A stretch of 64,000 nt of DNA from Akkermansiaceae bacterium (GCA_025363295.1 JANYEC010000103.1:1-64000); one strand, 5' to 3'; positions 47,201 through 55,276 are shown, counted from the stretch's first letter. Numbers and translations are program-made. Notes: generated from the sequence alone by a model not told the origin.

Positions 47201-50200
47201 CCGCGTGTGGAACGATGTCAATGGCGACGGCGTCCAGGATGCCACAGACCTTTCCATCAGCGGGGTGAAGGTCTTCATCGATCTCAACGGCAACGGCACT
47301 CGCGATGCGAACGAACCTTTTGCCACCACGGATGCTGCTGGAATTTATACCATCAGCGGTCTCGCTGCCGGTTCCTACACGGTTGCCGTGGATGCGACTA
47401 CACTTCCAAGCGGAGTGACGCAAACGGGTGATCCAGATGGGACGAAGGACAATAAGACTGCCGTTACCCTCACTTCGGGCCAGGTACTTACGACTGCTGA
47501 CTTCGGTTACCAGGGCAATGCCAGCGTAGGCGACTACGTCTGGAATGATTCGAATGGCGATGGCGTGCAGGACCTCACAGAGAAACCACTGTCCGGCGTC
47601 AAGGTTTTCATTGATTTCAATTCAAATGGCACCCGCGACGCGAACGAGCCTTTCGCGACGACGAATGCTTCCGGTGCCTATACGATCAGCGGCCTCACCC
47701 CCGGCACTTACACCGTGGCCGTGGACACCACCACTCTTCCATCCGGGACCACCACGACTGGCGATCCAGATGCGACCAAGGATGGCAAAACCTCCGTCAC
47801 GCTTGCGGCTGGTGGGCCGAACACCACCACCGATTTTGGCTATCAGGGCAACGGGGCGATCAGTGCCATCGTTTTCGTTGATCGCGATGGTAGCGGAGTG
47901 CAAACTTCAGGCGAACCGGGCATTCCAAGCGTCAATGTCTTCCTCGACTACAATGGCGACGGCACCCGCCAAACCAACGAGCCGCAGACCACGACTAGCT
48001 CCACCGGAGGCTATAGCTTTACTGGACTCGTTCCCGGAAACTATAGCGTCGTTGTTGTTAGTGCCACTCTGCCAGTCGGCGTGACGCAAACTGCCGATGC
48101 CGATGCGGCGAAGGACAATAAGACCACCGTCACCGTCACCGCTGGAGCCACCAACACCACGCCGAACTTCGGCTATCAGGGCAACGCCAGCATCGGCGAC
48201 TACATTTGGAACGATGCGAATGGCAACGGCGCTCAGGATTCCACGGAGATCCCATTCGCTGGTGTGGTTGTTTACCTCGATCTCAACAGCAACGGTACCC
48301 GTGAAAGCAACGAGCCATTTGCCACCACGAACGTTTCTGGAGCTTACACAATCAACGGCCTGACCCCCGGCACATACTTAGTCACCGTGGATGGCACCAC
48401 TCTGCCGTCCGGTTCCACAAACACCGGCGATCCGGATGCGACCAAGGATGGAAAGACCTCGGTCACTCTCGCGTCCGGCCAGTCACTCACCACCGCAGAC
48501 TTCGGTTATCAAGGAAACGCCTCCATCGGTACTACCGTCTGGCTTGACCAAAACGGCGACGGCACCAAGGCCGGCACCGAGCCTGTGCTTTCCGGCGTGA
48601 AGGTCTTCATTGATCGCAATGCCAACGGCACCCGTGATGCTAACGAGCCTTTCGCCACCACTAACGCTTCAGGAAATTACCTGATCAACGGCCTCATCCC
48701 CGGTAACTATCAGGTCGTCGTTGATACCACCACTTTGCCAGCTGGCCTCACCAACACTGGCGACCCGGATGCGATCAAGGATGGGAAAACTTCGGTCACT
48801 CTCGTCGCTGCCCAGAATCTAACGACTGCTAACTTTGGTTATCAGGGTAACGCCACGGTCACTGGCCACCTCTACATCGACACGAACGGCAACGGCACCC
48901 AAGACGGCGTTGAGCCGGCTCTTGTGAACGTCGATGTCCTGATCACCGACAGCCTCGGATTCACTCAGACCGTGGTTACGAACGCCTCTGGTAATTGGAC
49001 TGTAATCGTGCCCCCCGGCACCACCATCGCAAACGTGCAGGAAAGCGATCCTCAGTATCCTACTGGCTACATTCAAACTGAAGGAAACGATCCGACCACC
49101 TTCACCGCGGTTGCCGGTGTTAGCACCAACGGTGGTATCGACGGCTACTATCAACCCGCGACTGTCACGGGTCACCTTTACATCGACACTAACGGAAATG
49201 GTGTTCAAGACGGAGTTGAGCCAAACCTTGCGAGCGTGGATGTCTTAATCACTGACAGCCTTGGAAACACCCAAACGGTTGCCACAAATGTGACAGGTGA
49301 TTGGACAGCAATTGTTCCTCCAGGCACCACTATCGCCAACGTGCAGGAAAGCGATCCTCAGTATCCAACGGGTTACACACAAACCCAAGGAAACGATCCC
49401 ACTACCTTCACCGCACTTGCTGGAGTGAGCACAAGCGGAGGGATTGACGGATACTATCTCCCCGGCGCGATCAGCGGTTCGGTCAAAGCCGACATCGATC
49501 ATAACAATACGGGAGACACCCCATTGGTGGGTGTAACCGTTGAACTTCGCGATGTGACTACGAATGCACTGATCACCACGACAAGCACAGACGGCAGCGG
49601 CAACTACACCTTCAGCAATTTGCCTCCTGGCAGTTACAAGGTAGTCGAAATCGATCCATCAGGATATAACAGCGTGACACCTAACACGGTGACACCAGTG
49701 GCGGTGACGGCTGGGAATACCACCACGAATGTGAACTTTGTGGACGAACAGCAAACCGATCTTGCGATTGTGAAATCGGTCAACAATGCCACACCGCTGG
49801 TTGGCTCGCAGGTAGTCTTCACCCTCGTTGCGACGAACAACGGAGCAGGCGCTGCAACAGGAGTGACCGCCACTGACAACCTGCCAAGCGGTTATACCTT
49901 TGTTTCTGCCAGTCCATCATTAGCCTATAACAGTTCTACTGGAGTTTGGACCATTGGTGCGCTTGCCAAAAACGCGGCTTCCTCTCTCACGATCACCGCG
50001 ACCGTCAAATCGAGTGGAAATTACCTGAACGTGGCCACCATCACCGGAGATCAACCTGATCCAGTGTCCACCAACAACACGGGTAACGCCGTTACGACTC
50101 CGATCCCGCTGGGTGCGATCACCGGTGCGGTCATGGAGGATACTAACAACGATGGGGTCGGTGACTCCGGGATCCAAGGGGTGCTCTTGTCACTCGTGAA

Positions 50201-51908
50201 TGGTTCCGGCAGTCCTTTGCTCAATAGCGGCGGCCAACCGATCACTACCACTTCTGGCGCAAATGGTTCCTACAGTTTCGGAAGCCTGCCTCCGGGCAAC
50301 TACGGCGTGGTTGAAACCCAGCCTGTCGGTTATGTGAGCCTGTCTGATAAAGACGGCGGAAATCTGGATGAAATCCGACCGATCAACGTGACCGCCGGCC
50401 AGACTAACAGCGCAAATGATTTCGTAGAGATCAACGGCTGCCCGGATACATGGGCGGACTGGAAGCAACTTCACCCCACTGAAACCGCAGGTGGAAATCC
50501 AGATCAAGATGCCTATGATAACTTTGCCGAGTTCGCTTTCGCCATGCCTTATGACAATGGCACCGGCAGCCCGTGGTTAAATAGCACCGCCTGGATCATT
50601 CGGCCATCCACGCTGATGCCCGGCACCATCGAAGGAGTTTTTGTCCGCCCGAAAGGCGCCTACCAGAACGTGGTTTATAAGTTGGAATATACTAACAGCC
50701 TCGTGACCCCAGCGGTGTGGTCCTCCGTTGAAATTATCCCAGCCATGGTCACCGTGGTCGATAACAGTGACTGCACGGAAACGGTCACGATCCCGGACCT
50801 AGAGATGCTCACGGGAATGACGGCGGGAACGGGTTTTGTGCGCATCGTTGCTCTACTTGATGAAAATAACGACACGATTGTCGACCACACGTCACGCGTC
50901 GAGGTCGAGGGTTGGAAGGAAACTTCGCTCGAACTCTGCTGCCGCACTTACAACGTTCCTTTCCTACGTGAAGCGGCCTTCACTGGTACGGTGAGCACGG
51001 TCAGTGGTCAGAATGTCGGATTCGCCACTAGTGCCGGAAGTGCAGATCTAGCAGGCCTACTTGCCTTGGGTGGCTCGTTCTATCTGGAAGTGATATCAGG
51101 CGATAACGAGGGTCATCGTTTTGATATTGTTTCTGCGAGTGGCAGCACCGTGACTCTTGCCAGCGACGGCGATCTCAATGCTGCTTCCGCGCCATTCAAT
51201 ACGCTCGTCGGGGCCTTGCCTGCAAACCTCGTAGGTGATAGAATCGTGATCCGTCGCCACTGGACGCTTGCGGAAGTGTTTCCGCCCTCTGGTTTTGGAG
51301 CTACAGGCAGCCAATCCACCGCCGATCAAATCCAAGTCTTCTCCGGCGGGGCATGGACGATCTACTGGCTCTATGATGAAAATGATGGCAATCCCGCCAC
51401 CGCCCGTTGGGTCGATGCAGCGGATGCCGGAATGGCTAACAAGGGTAATGTCGTCATTCCGCCGGGCCAAGGCATGTTCTTCAACAACCGCACGGCTGCG
51501 GGATCGATTTTGGCCTACGGAGAAGTTCGTGAAAACCGCTTCATCCGTCCGCTTGCAATTGGATCTAACCTAGTCGGCGGAGGATACCCGATCGACCAAT
51601 CCGCCACCGGCACCGGAGGCCGTGCGATGAACTTGGCCACTGGGTTTTTCGGAAGCCGTGACTTCAAGACTGCGGATTCCATCTTCGTCTGGAAGGCGGA
51701 CACAACCATTGGAGCTGCGGGATACACGACCTACTACTTGCTCAACAGTGTCGCTCCGCAGCCGGTGATGAACCGCTGGGTAAAACAAGGGGATGCCACT
51801 CTTCTCTCGCGGGATGCGGAGGTGAGCATGCCGGGCAATCGGGCGGCCTTTATACGCTCCAAGACCGGTCTGTCTGGCTACACCATGCCAACCCCTTGGA
51901 CGCCCTAA
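41298..51908 (+). CDS. Giant secreted surface protein with SdrD-B, DUF11 and other beta repeats
   Basis: This 3536-residue protein begins with a signal peptide (about 1-29, ending ASLLA). An N-terminal region of about 30-500 (DHWEDGYEADL, WGDGNLSNG, FYDGRDRIG) is typical of large bacterial surface proteins. Then come a DUF11-like module (about 505-620), a module with VYVTVTNIDLN and ETGVNTGIF (about 640-755), a second copy of it (about 1256-1357), and two DUF11 modules (about 1375-1620). Eight SdrD-B repeats of about 112 residues follow (1622-2517), each with EF-hand-like DxNGDGxxD loops. Two shorter 103-residue repeats, one Cna-B-like module, a DUF11 and another Cna-B-like module lead to a roughly 500-residue C-terminal domain resembling TIGR02597. 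There is no LPXTG or PEP-CTERM tail, so attachment is unclear. It heads an operon with three further secreted or membrane proteins. Confidence 0.9.
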   Translation: MNTRFVSPRRSICAIVSIFCAISASLLAAPNVQTFFVPFPEADFQTSLKAIDITGTPVGNSMKTIISMVIPTAGTVIRYDHWEDGYEADLNAPVQSSTQIWGDGNLSNGVAPGYPTDILPAGATVILNNNVALPRAASTLFYDGRDRIGSTAAIAVTRAGWGIAPGTVLASATEVYDTRRYGTSYKIPIGITTGSVQNFEYSSLHIIAGADNTKVDVDVDGNGTIDQTKVINLGESMLVNGGIKAGATVTSSKPVQVHELTGDIGSTYESRSFAIRPTSLWGSSYFAPVGTTLSTEVHTIFLYNPNASGINVTYATTSSTGTISVPANGNSQFAMPMNSGAQFSTAGGEPFYAVGANDSGSAATANQTHDWGYALVPETYLTTGLVIGFGPGSDDIAAPTGPDQNGSPVWVTPVANTIIYVNYAGDLTIGANTAPNGAKYDVSYSVNKLQSQTIYDPNDKDMTKARIFTTDGVKIAAAWGEDPSKAGPGAPYLDMGTTIVPFPQPSLSKTSALVVDVNSNGKTDIGDTIEYTVRVANEGVVDLDNTIILDALPNTCTYVPGSTKVNGLTIADDASPSTFFPVDESGYTLVSIPPGGFTLVKYRVTVNPGATIVINHVTANGGNAVLTASTSQSINPPGGSAPTTITFSDSIGTPTVSYPPNGNVYVTVTNIDLNTNVTTIQTITVTVTNPTTGDQELITLTETGVNTGIFRNTSALPSSITSGLGQQDNTLYALPGNGLVTTFVNTQFGGTFTANAAITTTTQTKKLYLTDTLALDRIDPAAAPVDSTTASTVLLTTGTQTISQDARTVGSSASANSLSINHTTGSGSNRLMLVMVTTGFASGTLPSVSAITYGGQNLSLVNGISNGSTVRSEIWKLVNPPSGSSNAVISLSSTNPVTATVITYTGVDQATPLGTSVTGGSGKGNAFSLNVASATNDLVVDSFAVDGDGTNTAPTPSVGSGQTLLESMKPAIYLNGSVSSKPGAASTTNMSWSWTGPKQQPAGVAVAIKPASGGGNSVAFTQTPTFATAFTMPSGATPSASVYYTVATGSMPTNPNITAVLKNGATTIVTTTGVSASAATGSGLLSFTFPSLGSAVNFAIGDAVTLQITSAEAGATFTIDYDSSTKPSVVNLPTTTVIAINSFGLYDAPYPGGTLVTSMTNGQRVYARVTASDPFGAYDITSLDLAITDPSNATSTVNLTSTVASTTSSKTFEYSWLAGPSDGGYTVQAKANEGSEGINAVSSLPLQVASLDLGTPSTTTFTDSSGNTVPSYTTTGPVYVQVVDRDQNTNSAVAETVTVVVTTSNGDKETITLTETGANTGIFRSAAITTNTSAVTQGNSALNVVAGATLAANYVDATDPADTSSASAYITSPSASAVASVFKSLISPTNGKALVGGTVSYNITVTNPGTVTLTTVGLTDTFPAANLQFASASITPTTTGSGTLSWTNVGPLTAGQSVSLTVNFTALAAGATVTNSASVSGTATAGPSSVNVAIEKPGVTVTKSLLTPAAGPVYIGDTIVWRIVVLNSGSTSLTTVPLSDNYSGGALTYVSATIAPDSVGSGSLLWNNIGPIAAGVTKTIDVTMTVKGTSNPTTNTADVSFAVDASGNSVSPSVSSASVQTIGGSIGSTIFKDMNNNGVFDSNEGIQNVYVYSDTNGDGIRQVGEPFGITDYYGAYSIYNLPVAAGAGTIYNVKVDTTTLPAGITTVTVDPDATKNGQTSITLTRAALDNITANFGYCGTASVSDTVWLDVNGDGVLDATDRRIFGVKVFIDQNNNGIVDTNEPFAVTDANGNYLISNLPDGTWTVAIDTTTLPAGVSPTYDLNGIATANKTSVVLTPGQARTDVDFGYIGSASIATSIYNDLNGDGVKAATDPGLAGVKVFIDLNGNGTRDANEQFATTDASGSYIISGLTAGTYNVVLDTTTLPAGVTIKGDPDATKDGKTTVTLTSAQALTTANFGYQGNASIGDRVWNDVNGDGVQDATDLSISGVKVFIDLNGNGTRDANEPFATTDAAGIYTISGLAAGSYTVAVDATTLPSGVTQTGDPDGTKDNKTAVTLTSGQVLTTADFGYQGNASVGDYVWNDSNGDGVQDLTEKPLSGVKVFIDFNSNGTRDANEPFATTNASGAYTISGLTPGTYTVAVDTTTLPSGTTTTGDPDATKDGKTSVTLAAGGPNTTTDFGYQGNGAISAIVFVDRDGSGVQTSGEPGIPSVNVFLDYNGDGTRQTNEPQTTTSSTGGYSFTGLVPGNYSVVVVSATLPVGVTQTADADAAKDNKTTVTVTAGATNTTPNFGYQGNASIGDYIWNDANGNGAQDSTEIPFAGVVVYLDLNSNGTRESNEPFATTNVSGAYTINGLTPGTYLVTVDGTTLPSGSTNTGDPDATKDGKTSVTLASGQSLTTADFGYQGNASIGTTVWLDQNGDGTKAGTEPVLSGVKVFIDRNANGTRDANEPFATTNASGNYLINGLIPGNYQVVVDTTTLPAGLTNTGDPDAIKDGKTSVTLVAAQNLTTANFGYQGNATVTGHLYIDTNGNGTQDGVEPALVNVDVLITDSLGFTQTVVTNASGNWTVIVPPGTTIANVQESDPQYPTGYIQTEGNDPTTFTAVAGVSTNGGIDGYYQPATVTGHLYIDTNGNGVQDGVEPNLASVDVLITDSLGNTQTVATNVTGDWTAIVPPGTTIANVQESDPQYPTGYTQTQGNDPTTFTALAGVSTSGGIDGYYLPGAISGSVKADIDHNNTGDTPLVGVTVELRDVTTNALITTTSTDGSGNYTFSNLPPGSYKVVEIDPSGYNSVTPNTVTPVAVTAGNTTTNVNFVDEQQTDLAIVKSVNNATPLVGSQVVFTLVATNNGAGAATGVTATDNLPSGYTFVSASPSLAYNSSTGVWTIGALAKNAASSLTITATVKSSGNYLNVATITGDQPDPVSTNNTGNAVTTPIPLGAITGAVMEDTNNDGVGDSGIQGVLLSLVNGSGSPLLNSGGQPITTTSGANGSYSFGSLPPGNYGVVETQPVGYVSLSDKDGGNLDEIRPINVTAGQTNSANDFVEINGCPDTWADWKQLHPTETAGGNPDQDAYDNFAEFAFAMPYDNGTGSPWLNSTAWIIRPSTLMPGTIEGVFVRPKGAYQNVVYKLEYTNSLVTPAVWSSVEIIPAMVTVVDNSDCTETVTIPDLEMLTGMTAGTGFVRIVALLDENNDTIVDHTSRVEVEGWKETSLELCCRTYNVPFLREAAFTGTVSTVSGQNVGFATSAGSADLAGLLALGGSFYLEVISGDNEGHRFDIVSASGSTVTLASDGDLNAASAPFNTLVGALPANLVGDRIVIRRHWTLAEVFPPSGFGATGSQSTADQIQVFSGGAWTIYWLYDENDGNPATARWVDAADAGMANKGNVVIPPGQGMFFNNRTAAGSILAYGEVRENRFIRPLAIGSNLVGGGYPIDQSATGTGGRAMNLATGFFGSRDFKTADSIFVWKADTTIGAAGYTTYYLLNSVAPQPVMNRWVKQGDATLLSRDAEVSMPGNRAAFIRSKTGLSGYTMPTPWTP
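46161..48848 (+). repeat. Eight in-frame SdrD-B repeats within the giant gene
   Basis: About 336-base units encode about 112 residues each. The recurring blocks are VKVFIDLNGNGTRDANEPFA, ISGLTPGTYTV, and GDPDATKDGKT, ending FGYQG. Neighbouring units are very similar in DNA, so recombination could change copy number. The acidic DxNGDGxxD loops are expected to bind calcium, as in SdrD. Confidence 0.85.
48849..49463 (+). repeat. Two shorter tandem repeats in the giant gene
   Basis: Two units of about 306 bases (103 residues) share GHLYIDTNGNG, VPPGTTIANVQESDPQYPTG and GGIDGYY. They are a distinct repeat type following the SdrD-B array. Confidence 0.8.
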
Positions 51909-52013
51909 TCGCCAATTGCTTTAGTGTTATTAAATATCAAATAATCCTTTATTTTTATCGGGCTTGTGGCTAAAAAAACCTCGGGCAGTTGAACAATCAA
52001 CTGATTTAACACC

Positions 52014-52691
52014 ATGAAACTCCAAATCGTAGCATTTATAACGGCCCTCTTAATGGCCGCTGCGACTTCTGCGCATGGCCAAACCTTGAACTGGGGCAGC
52101 GAAGTATTCAGTGATCTCGCGACTAGCAAGGGTGTTGCCTTGGACAACACTTTTGTTTTTGAAATTGGTTCCTTTGATCCTGCATTCGTTCCCACGACGT
52201 CGAACGTTAGTGATTGGAGTGGCAATTGGCGGATTTTTGACCGCGCCGCGTTTGATCCAGGATCTGGCTATTTCACATCGACCGTTCAGATGTTTAGAGA
52301 GGTCTCTAACCCGAATACCGTTCATAGCGACTACCCTGGCGCAGCGAACATTAATTTTTCTGGGTTGGAAGCTTATCTCTGGGTTCGGAATGGCACGACA
52401 CCTGTTAAAGGAACCGAGTGGCTCCTCACACGCGCCTCCAATTGGACGTTCCCGGTTGTCGGTGGGGAGTGTTGTGACAAAAGCACGGTTGAATGGTCCG
52501 TTAGCGATTTGACGGCGAGCAACATCCCTAAGTGGGGGAGTCAAAATGGCGTCGATGGTCCGGGAGTGGTGAGCAATCCTAGCTCCCACACCTTGCAGAC
52601 TTTCACCTTCGTTCCTGAGCCAAGCTCGGCGTTGTTAGGTGTTGTGACTGGATGCTGCATGATTCTGCGCCGCCGCCGCACGGCTCCTTAA
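52014..52691 (+). CDS. Secreted PEP-CTERM protein, paralogue of the next gene
   Basis: This 225-residue protein has a signal peptide (MKLQIVAFITALLMAAATSAHG, then Q) and ends in a PEP-CTERM tail (VPEPSSALLGVVTGCCMIL, then RRRR). The mature part begins QTLNWGSEVFSDL and contains FVFEIGSFDPAFVPT. It is a tandem paralogue of the protein at 52693. A Cys-Cys pair (GGECCDKS) could be a target for the downstream VKOR-DsbA. It starts 105 bases after the giant gene and ends one base before the next start. Function unknown. Confidence 0.85.
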   Translation: MKLQIVAFITALLMAAATSAHGQTLNWGSEVFSDLATSKGVALDNTFVFEIGSFDPAFVPTTSNVSDWSGNWRIFDRAAFDPGSGYFTSTVQMFREVSNPNTVHSDYPGAANINFSGLEAYLWVRNGTTPVKGTEWLLTRASNWTFPVVGGECCDKSTVEWSVSDLTASNIPKWGSQNGVDGPGVVSNPSSHTLQTFTFVPEPSSALLGVVTGCCMILRRRRTAP

Positions 52692-52692
52692 T

Positions 52693-53613
52693 ATGACGAT
52701 CCGGTGGGCATACCGGCTACTTGGGATGGCACTAGGGGGCGCAGCCATTCCGACATACGGCCAGACCATTTTATGGAACAGTGACGCAAACGCGGTGAAT
52801 CTAACGAGCAGTGGCCAAGCCATGGATTCAGGATTCAGCTACGAACTGGGGGTTTTTTCTGGGACCTTTGTTCCCACAAACGACAACAAGGCATCTTGGG
52901 CCGCGAATTGGCAAGCCTGCAAACGGACACCCTACGAGTCAGTCAATAAACGTTTTTCTAATAGTTTTACCCCTATCAATAACGACTTTCCGTTTACGAT
53001 CGGCAAGGCAACGTATGTTTGGGGCTTTCGCGGCGATGCGGTGTCCGGTGAATGGATTTTATTTCGAGCTGCCTCTTGGAACATTCCTGATGCGTATCCT
53101 CCCGTGCCACCGCAACCCCTCGAATGGTTTGCCAAAAACGCGACCTCCATCATCGGCTCTATCAACTCTTCTGGTAGCCCCTTCTTAATGAAATCCGTGG
53201 CGGTGACGGGAGTTGCGCCTCCCACCACCCCTTGGGCCCAATGGCAGGTTGAAACCCTCTCCGGTGAACCGCTTAACGGCCCTACCCAAGATCCCGACAA
53301 CGATGGCGTTTCCAATTTGTTAGAATTTGTCTTTGGCACAGCACCGACCATGCCCAATGCTGCCGCCGCCACACCTGTTTCGTTAGTCGATCTTAGCGGG
53401 CAGAAATATCTGCAAATGACGATCCCGCATCGGATCGATCACCCTGCAGTTCTGATCGTTCAAGTCTCAAGCGATCTGAGTCAGTGGAATTCGGGTGCGA
53501 GCTACACTGTAGTGGTCGCGGATACTGCGACGTCTCTGATCGTGCGGGACCTCACGCCGTTTGACTCGGCCAGCCCAAAAAGGTTTATGCGTTTGAAAGC
53601 GTCACTGCCATGA
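52693..53613 (+). CDS. Secreted protein, paralogue with a different C-terminal module
   Basis: This 306-residue protein begins with a signal peptide ending in PTYG-Q and shares its first roughly 150 residues with its upstream neighbour (QTILWNSDANAV and FSYELGVFSGTFVPTN). Instead of a PEP-CTERM tail it has an added C-terminal domain with a DPDNDGVSNLLEFVFGTAP calcium-binding-type loop and a beta-rich end. It overlaps the VKOR-DsbA start by four bases (ATGA), so translational coupling is likely. Confidence 0.85.
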   Translation: MTIRWAYRLLGMALGGAAIPTYGQTILWNSDANAVNLTSSGQAMDSGFSYELGVFSGTFVPTNDNKASWAANWQACKRTPYESVNKRFSNSFTPINNDFPFTIGKATYVWGFRGDAVSGEWILFRAASWNIPDAYPPVPPQPLEWFAKNATSIIGSINSSGSPFLMKSVAVTGVAPPTTPWAQWQVETLSGEPLNGPTQDPDNDGVSNLLEFVFGTAPTMPNAAAATPVSLVDLSGQKYLQMTIPHRIDHPAVLIVQVSSDLSQWNSGASYTVVVADTATSLIVRDLTPFDSASPKRFMRLKASLP

Positions 53614-54794
53614 GTGAGCAAAGCGCCAGCCCGAGGCCCTCATTGCTGGACTGGCTGCTGGACTTTCTGATTCTGATTCTCGCGCTCGCTGGCTTTGTGA
53701 TCGATGGGTTTCTGTTAGTTAGGCGTTTTGCGGATGCGGATATTGGCATCGCAGGTTGCGGAGGAGGCAGTGCGTGTGAAGTGGTGCTCAACTCGCGGTG
53801 GTCCCAGATTTTCGGAGTGCCTGTTACCCTATTCGGCATGCTGGTCTATCTCGGGCTGATGTTCTCGATGACCCCACGCGGTCATCGTCTGCTGGCTTCG
53901 ATGTTAGGAGCGATTGCCGCTGCTGCTTTTTGGTTCACCTTCGTCCAAGCGGTTCTGTTGGGAAAATTTTGCCCGTGGTGCATGACGGTTCACGCGCTCG
54001 GCATGAGTATTTTTGTGTTAGGTTCCCGGCGTCTTTGGAGAACCGAAGGACTGACTCCTGCGAGCAAACAACTGGGCATTTCCACTTCATTGGCCTTTTT
54101 CGCCATTGCACTTTCCCAGTTGTATGGACCACTTCCCGCTACGCATCGGATCGAGAATACCGCCCTAGCGTGTGTAGCGAAACCTATCGAAATCCATGCG
54201 CGAGGAGAGGGGCGTAAAGTTAGCTTCGCGGGTGGCACCCGTGGCTACAATGCGACGGCTCTACCACACATCGGTTCGGATAAAGCGAAGCATGTTTTAA
54301 TCGAGTATTTCGACTATCAGTGCCCGGTCTGCCAGAGCATGAGTGGCTATCTAGCAGCCTTGATTGAGAAGCACCCACAGGACATTTGTGTGGTCTTGTT
54401 GCCAGTGCCCCTGAATGGTGAATGCAATCATTTCTTAGGTCCCCTCGAAGCGGGCCATCCCGGAAGTTGCGAGTATGCCCGCCTCGCGCTTGCCGTCTGG
54501 AAATCCCATCCTATCGAGTTTCCTGAGTTTCATGAGATGGCATTGTCCGGCACATCTCTTGAGGTCTGCCGCCGCTTTTGTGAAACATTCATTCCGCCTG
54601 AAAAGCTTGAAGTCGCCCTTCGCGATCCTTGGATCACAGAATACATTGAGGCGAATATCGCAGACTGGGTTTCATTTTCTAGGGAAACAAAAAAGCTACC
54701 AAAACTCCTCCTCACAGAAAAGCGAATCCTCCATGGACTCCCTCCTTCAAAAGCCGATTTCATTCGTGCAGTAGAACAGGAACTCGGACTCTAA
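53610..54794 (+). CDS. VKOR-DsbA fusion: disulfide-forming membrane enzyme
   Basis: This 394-residue protein joins a vitamin K epoxide reductase-type membrane domain to a thioredoxin-fold domain. The VKOR part (about 12-175, about four helices) has the loop cysteines Cys50 and Cys56 (GCGGGSACEVV) and the active-site pair CPWC (121-124). The periplasmic DsbA-like domain from about 190 has CPVC (238-241) in FDYQCPVCQSMSGY. Such fusions replace DsbA plus DsbB: the Trx domain oxidises exported proteins and VKOR passes electrons to quinone. Its position at the end of this operon suggests it serves the secreted proteins encoded upstream. Confidence 0.93.
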   Translation: MSEQSASPRPSLLDWLLDFLILILALAGFVIDGFLLVRRFADADIGIAGCGGGSACEVVLNSRWSQIFGVPVTLFGMLVYLGLMFSMTPRGHRLLASMLGAIAAAAFWFTFVQAVLLGKFCPWCMTVHALGMSIFVLGSRRLWRTEGLTPASKQLGISTSLAFFAIALSQLYGPLPATHRIENTALACVAKPIEIHARGEGRKVSFAGGTRGYNATALPHIGSDKAKHVLIEYFDYQCPVCQSMSGYLAALIEKHPQDICVVLLPVPLNGECNHFLGPLEAGHPGSCEYARLALAVWKSHPIEFPEFHEMALSGTSLEVCRRFCETFIPPEKLEVALRDPWITEYIEANIADWVSFSRETKKLPKLLLTEKRILHGLPPSKADFIRAVEQELGL

Positions 54795-55276
54795 CTCATT
54801 TTGAATGGTGCGGATGCCTCTGGTCTCAGGCCGTTGCGAGAGGAGCTAATCAAAAGATGGGTATGGCCAAGTGCGGCATCCGTGGTGATTGGCCTAGTAC
54901 GAACATTCTCTTCCTTTACTCACAAAAGGAAATAAGTGAATGGAACAAGGAACGGTGGTCATCCACCTTTAAAAGCTCCATACCGGAGCTTCAGATGATC
55001 GCTCGGAGGGTGCCCACTTTTCCTCAGTAATTCTCAGAGTGTCGGATGGCCTTGCTCGGCTGTAGTTGAGGCGTCTCGCCGCAATGTCCCTGAAAGAGGA
55101 GCTTTGCGACGAGACGCCGCAATCACGTTTACTGCCGCTGTCCGCTAGTTTGAGTTTTACACCAAACCGGGCGTAGTCGGACTGGGAAGCGCATGGATCG
55201 TTAAGGCATACAAAATGCTGTTGCACTCATGAAGCGAGTTTCCTAGCTTGTTGGCCACGTTCCATTTTGCTGCCGT
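54795..55276. other. Gene-free region between the surface operon and livJ
   Basis: About 480 bases with no supported gene. An 85-codon minus-strand frame (54969-55226) is rich in Ser and Arg and probably arises from a repeat-type sequence. The visible structure is the hairpin at 55070-55118. The livJ promoter should be near the right end. Confidence 0.5.
55070..55118. repeat. Long imperfect palindrome (intergenic repeat-like)
   Basis: GGCGTCTCG (55070-55078) pairs perfectly with CGAGACGCC (55110-55118). An inner GCAA/TTGC stem follows after a small internal loop. The GC-rich arms resemble dispersed palindromic elements in Verrucomicrobiota intergenic DNA, but no second copy is visible in the window. 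Confidence 0.5.

Noticed and set aside
46161..48848. Regular repeats considered as a CRISPR-like or satellite array
   Set aside because: The 336-base units are in frame and encode SdrD-B protein domains, without short direct repeats and unique spacers.
54969..55226. 85-codon minus-strand frame in the gap before livJ
   Set aside because: It lies across the GC-rich hairpin, is Ser/Arg-rich and has no supporting signal; likely a chance frame in repeat-type DNA.
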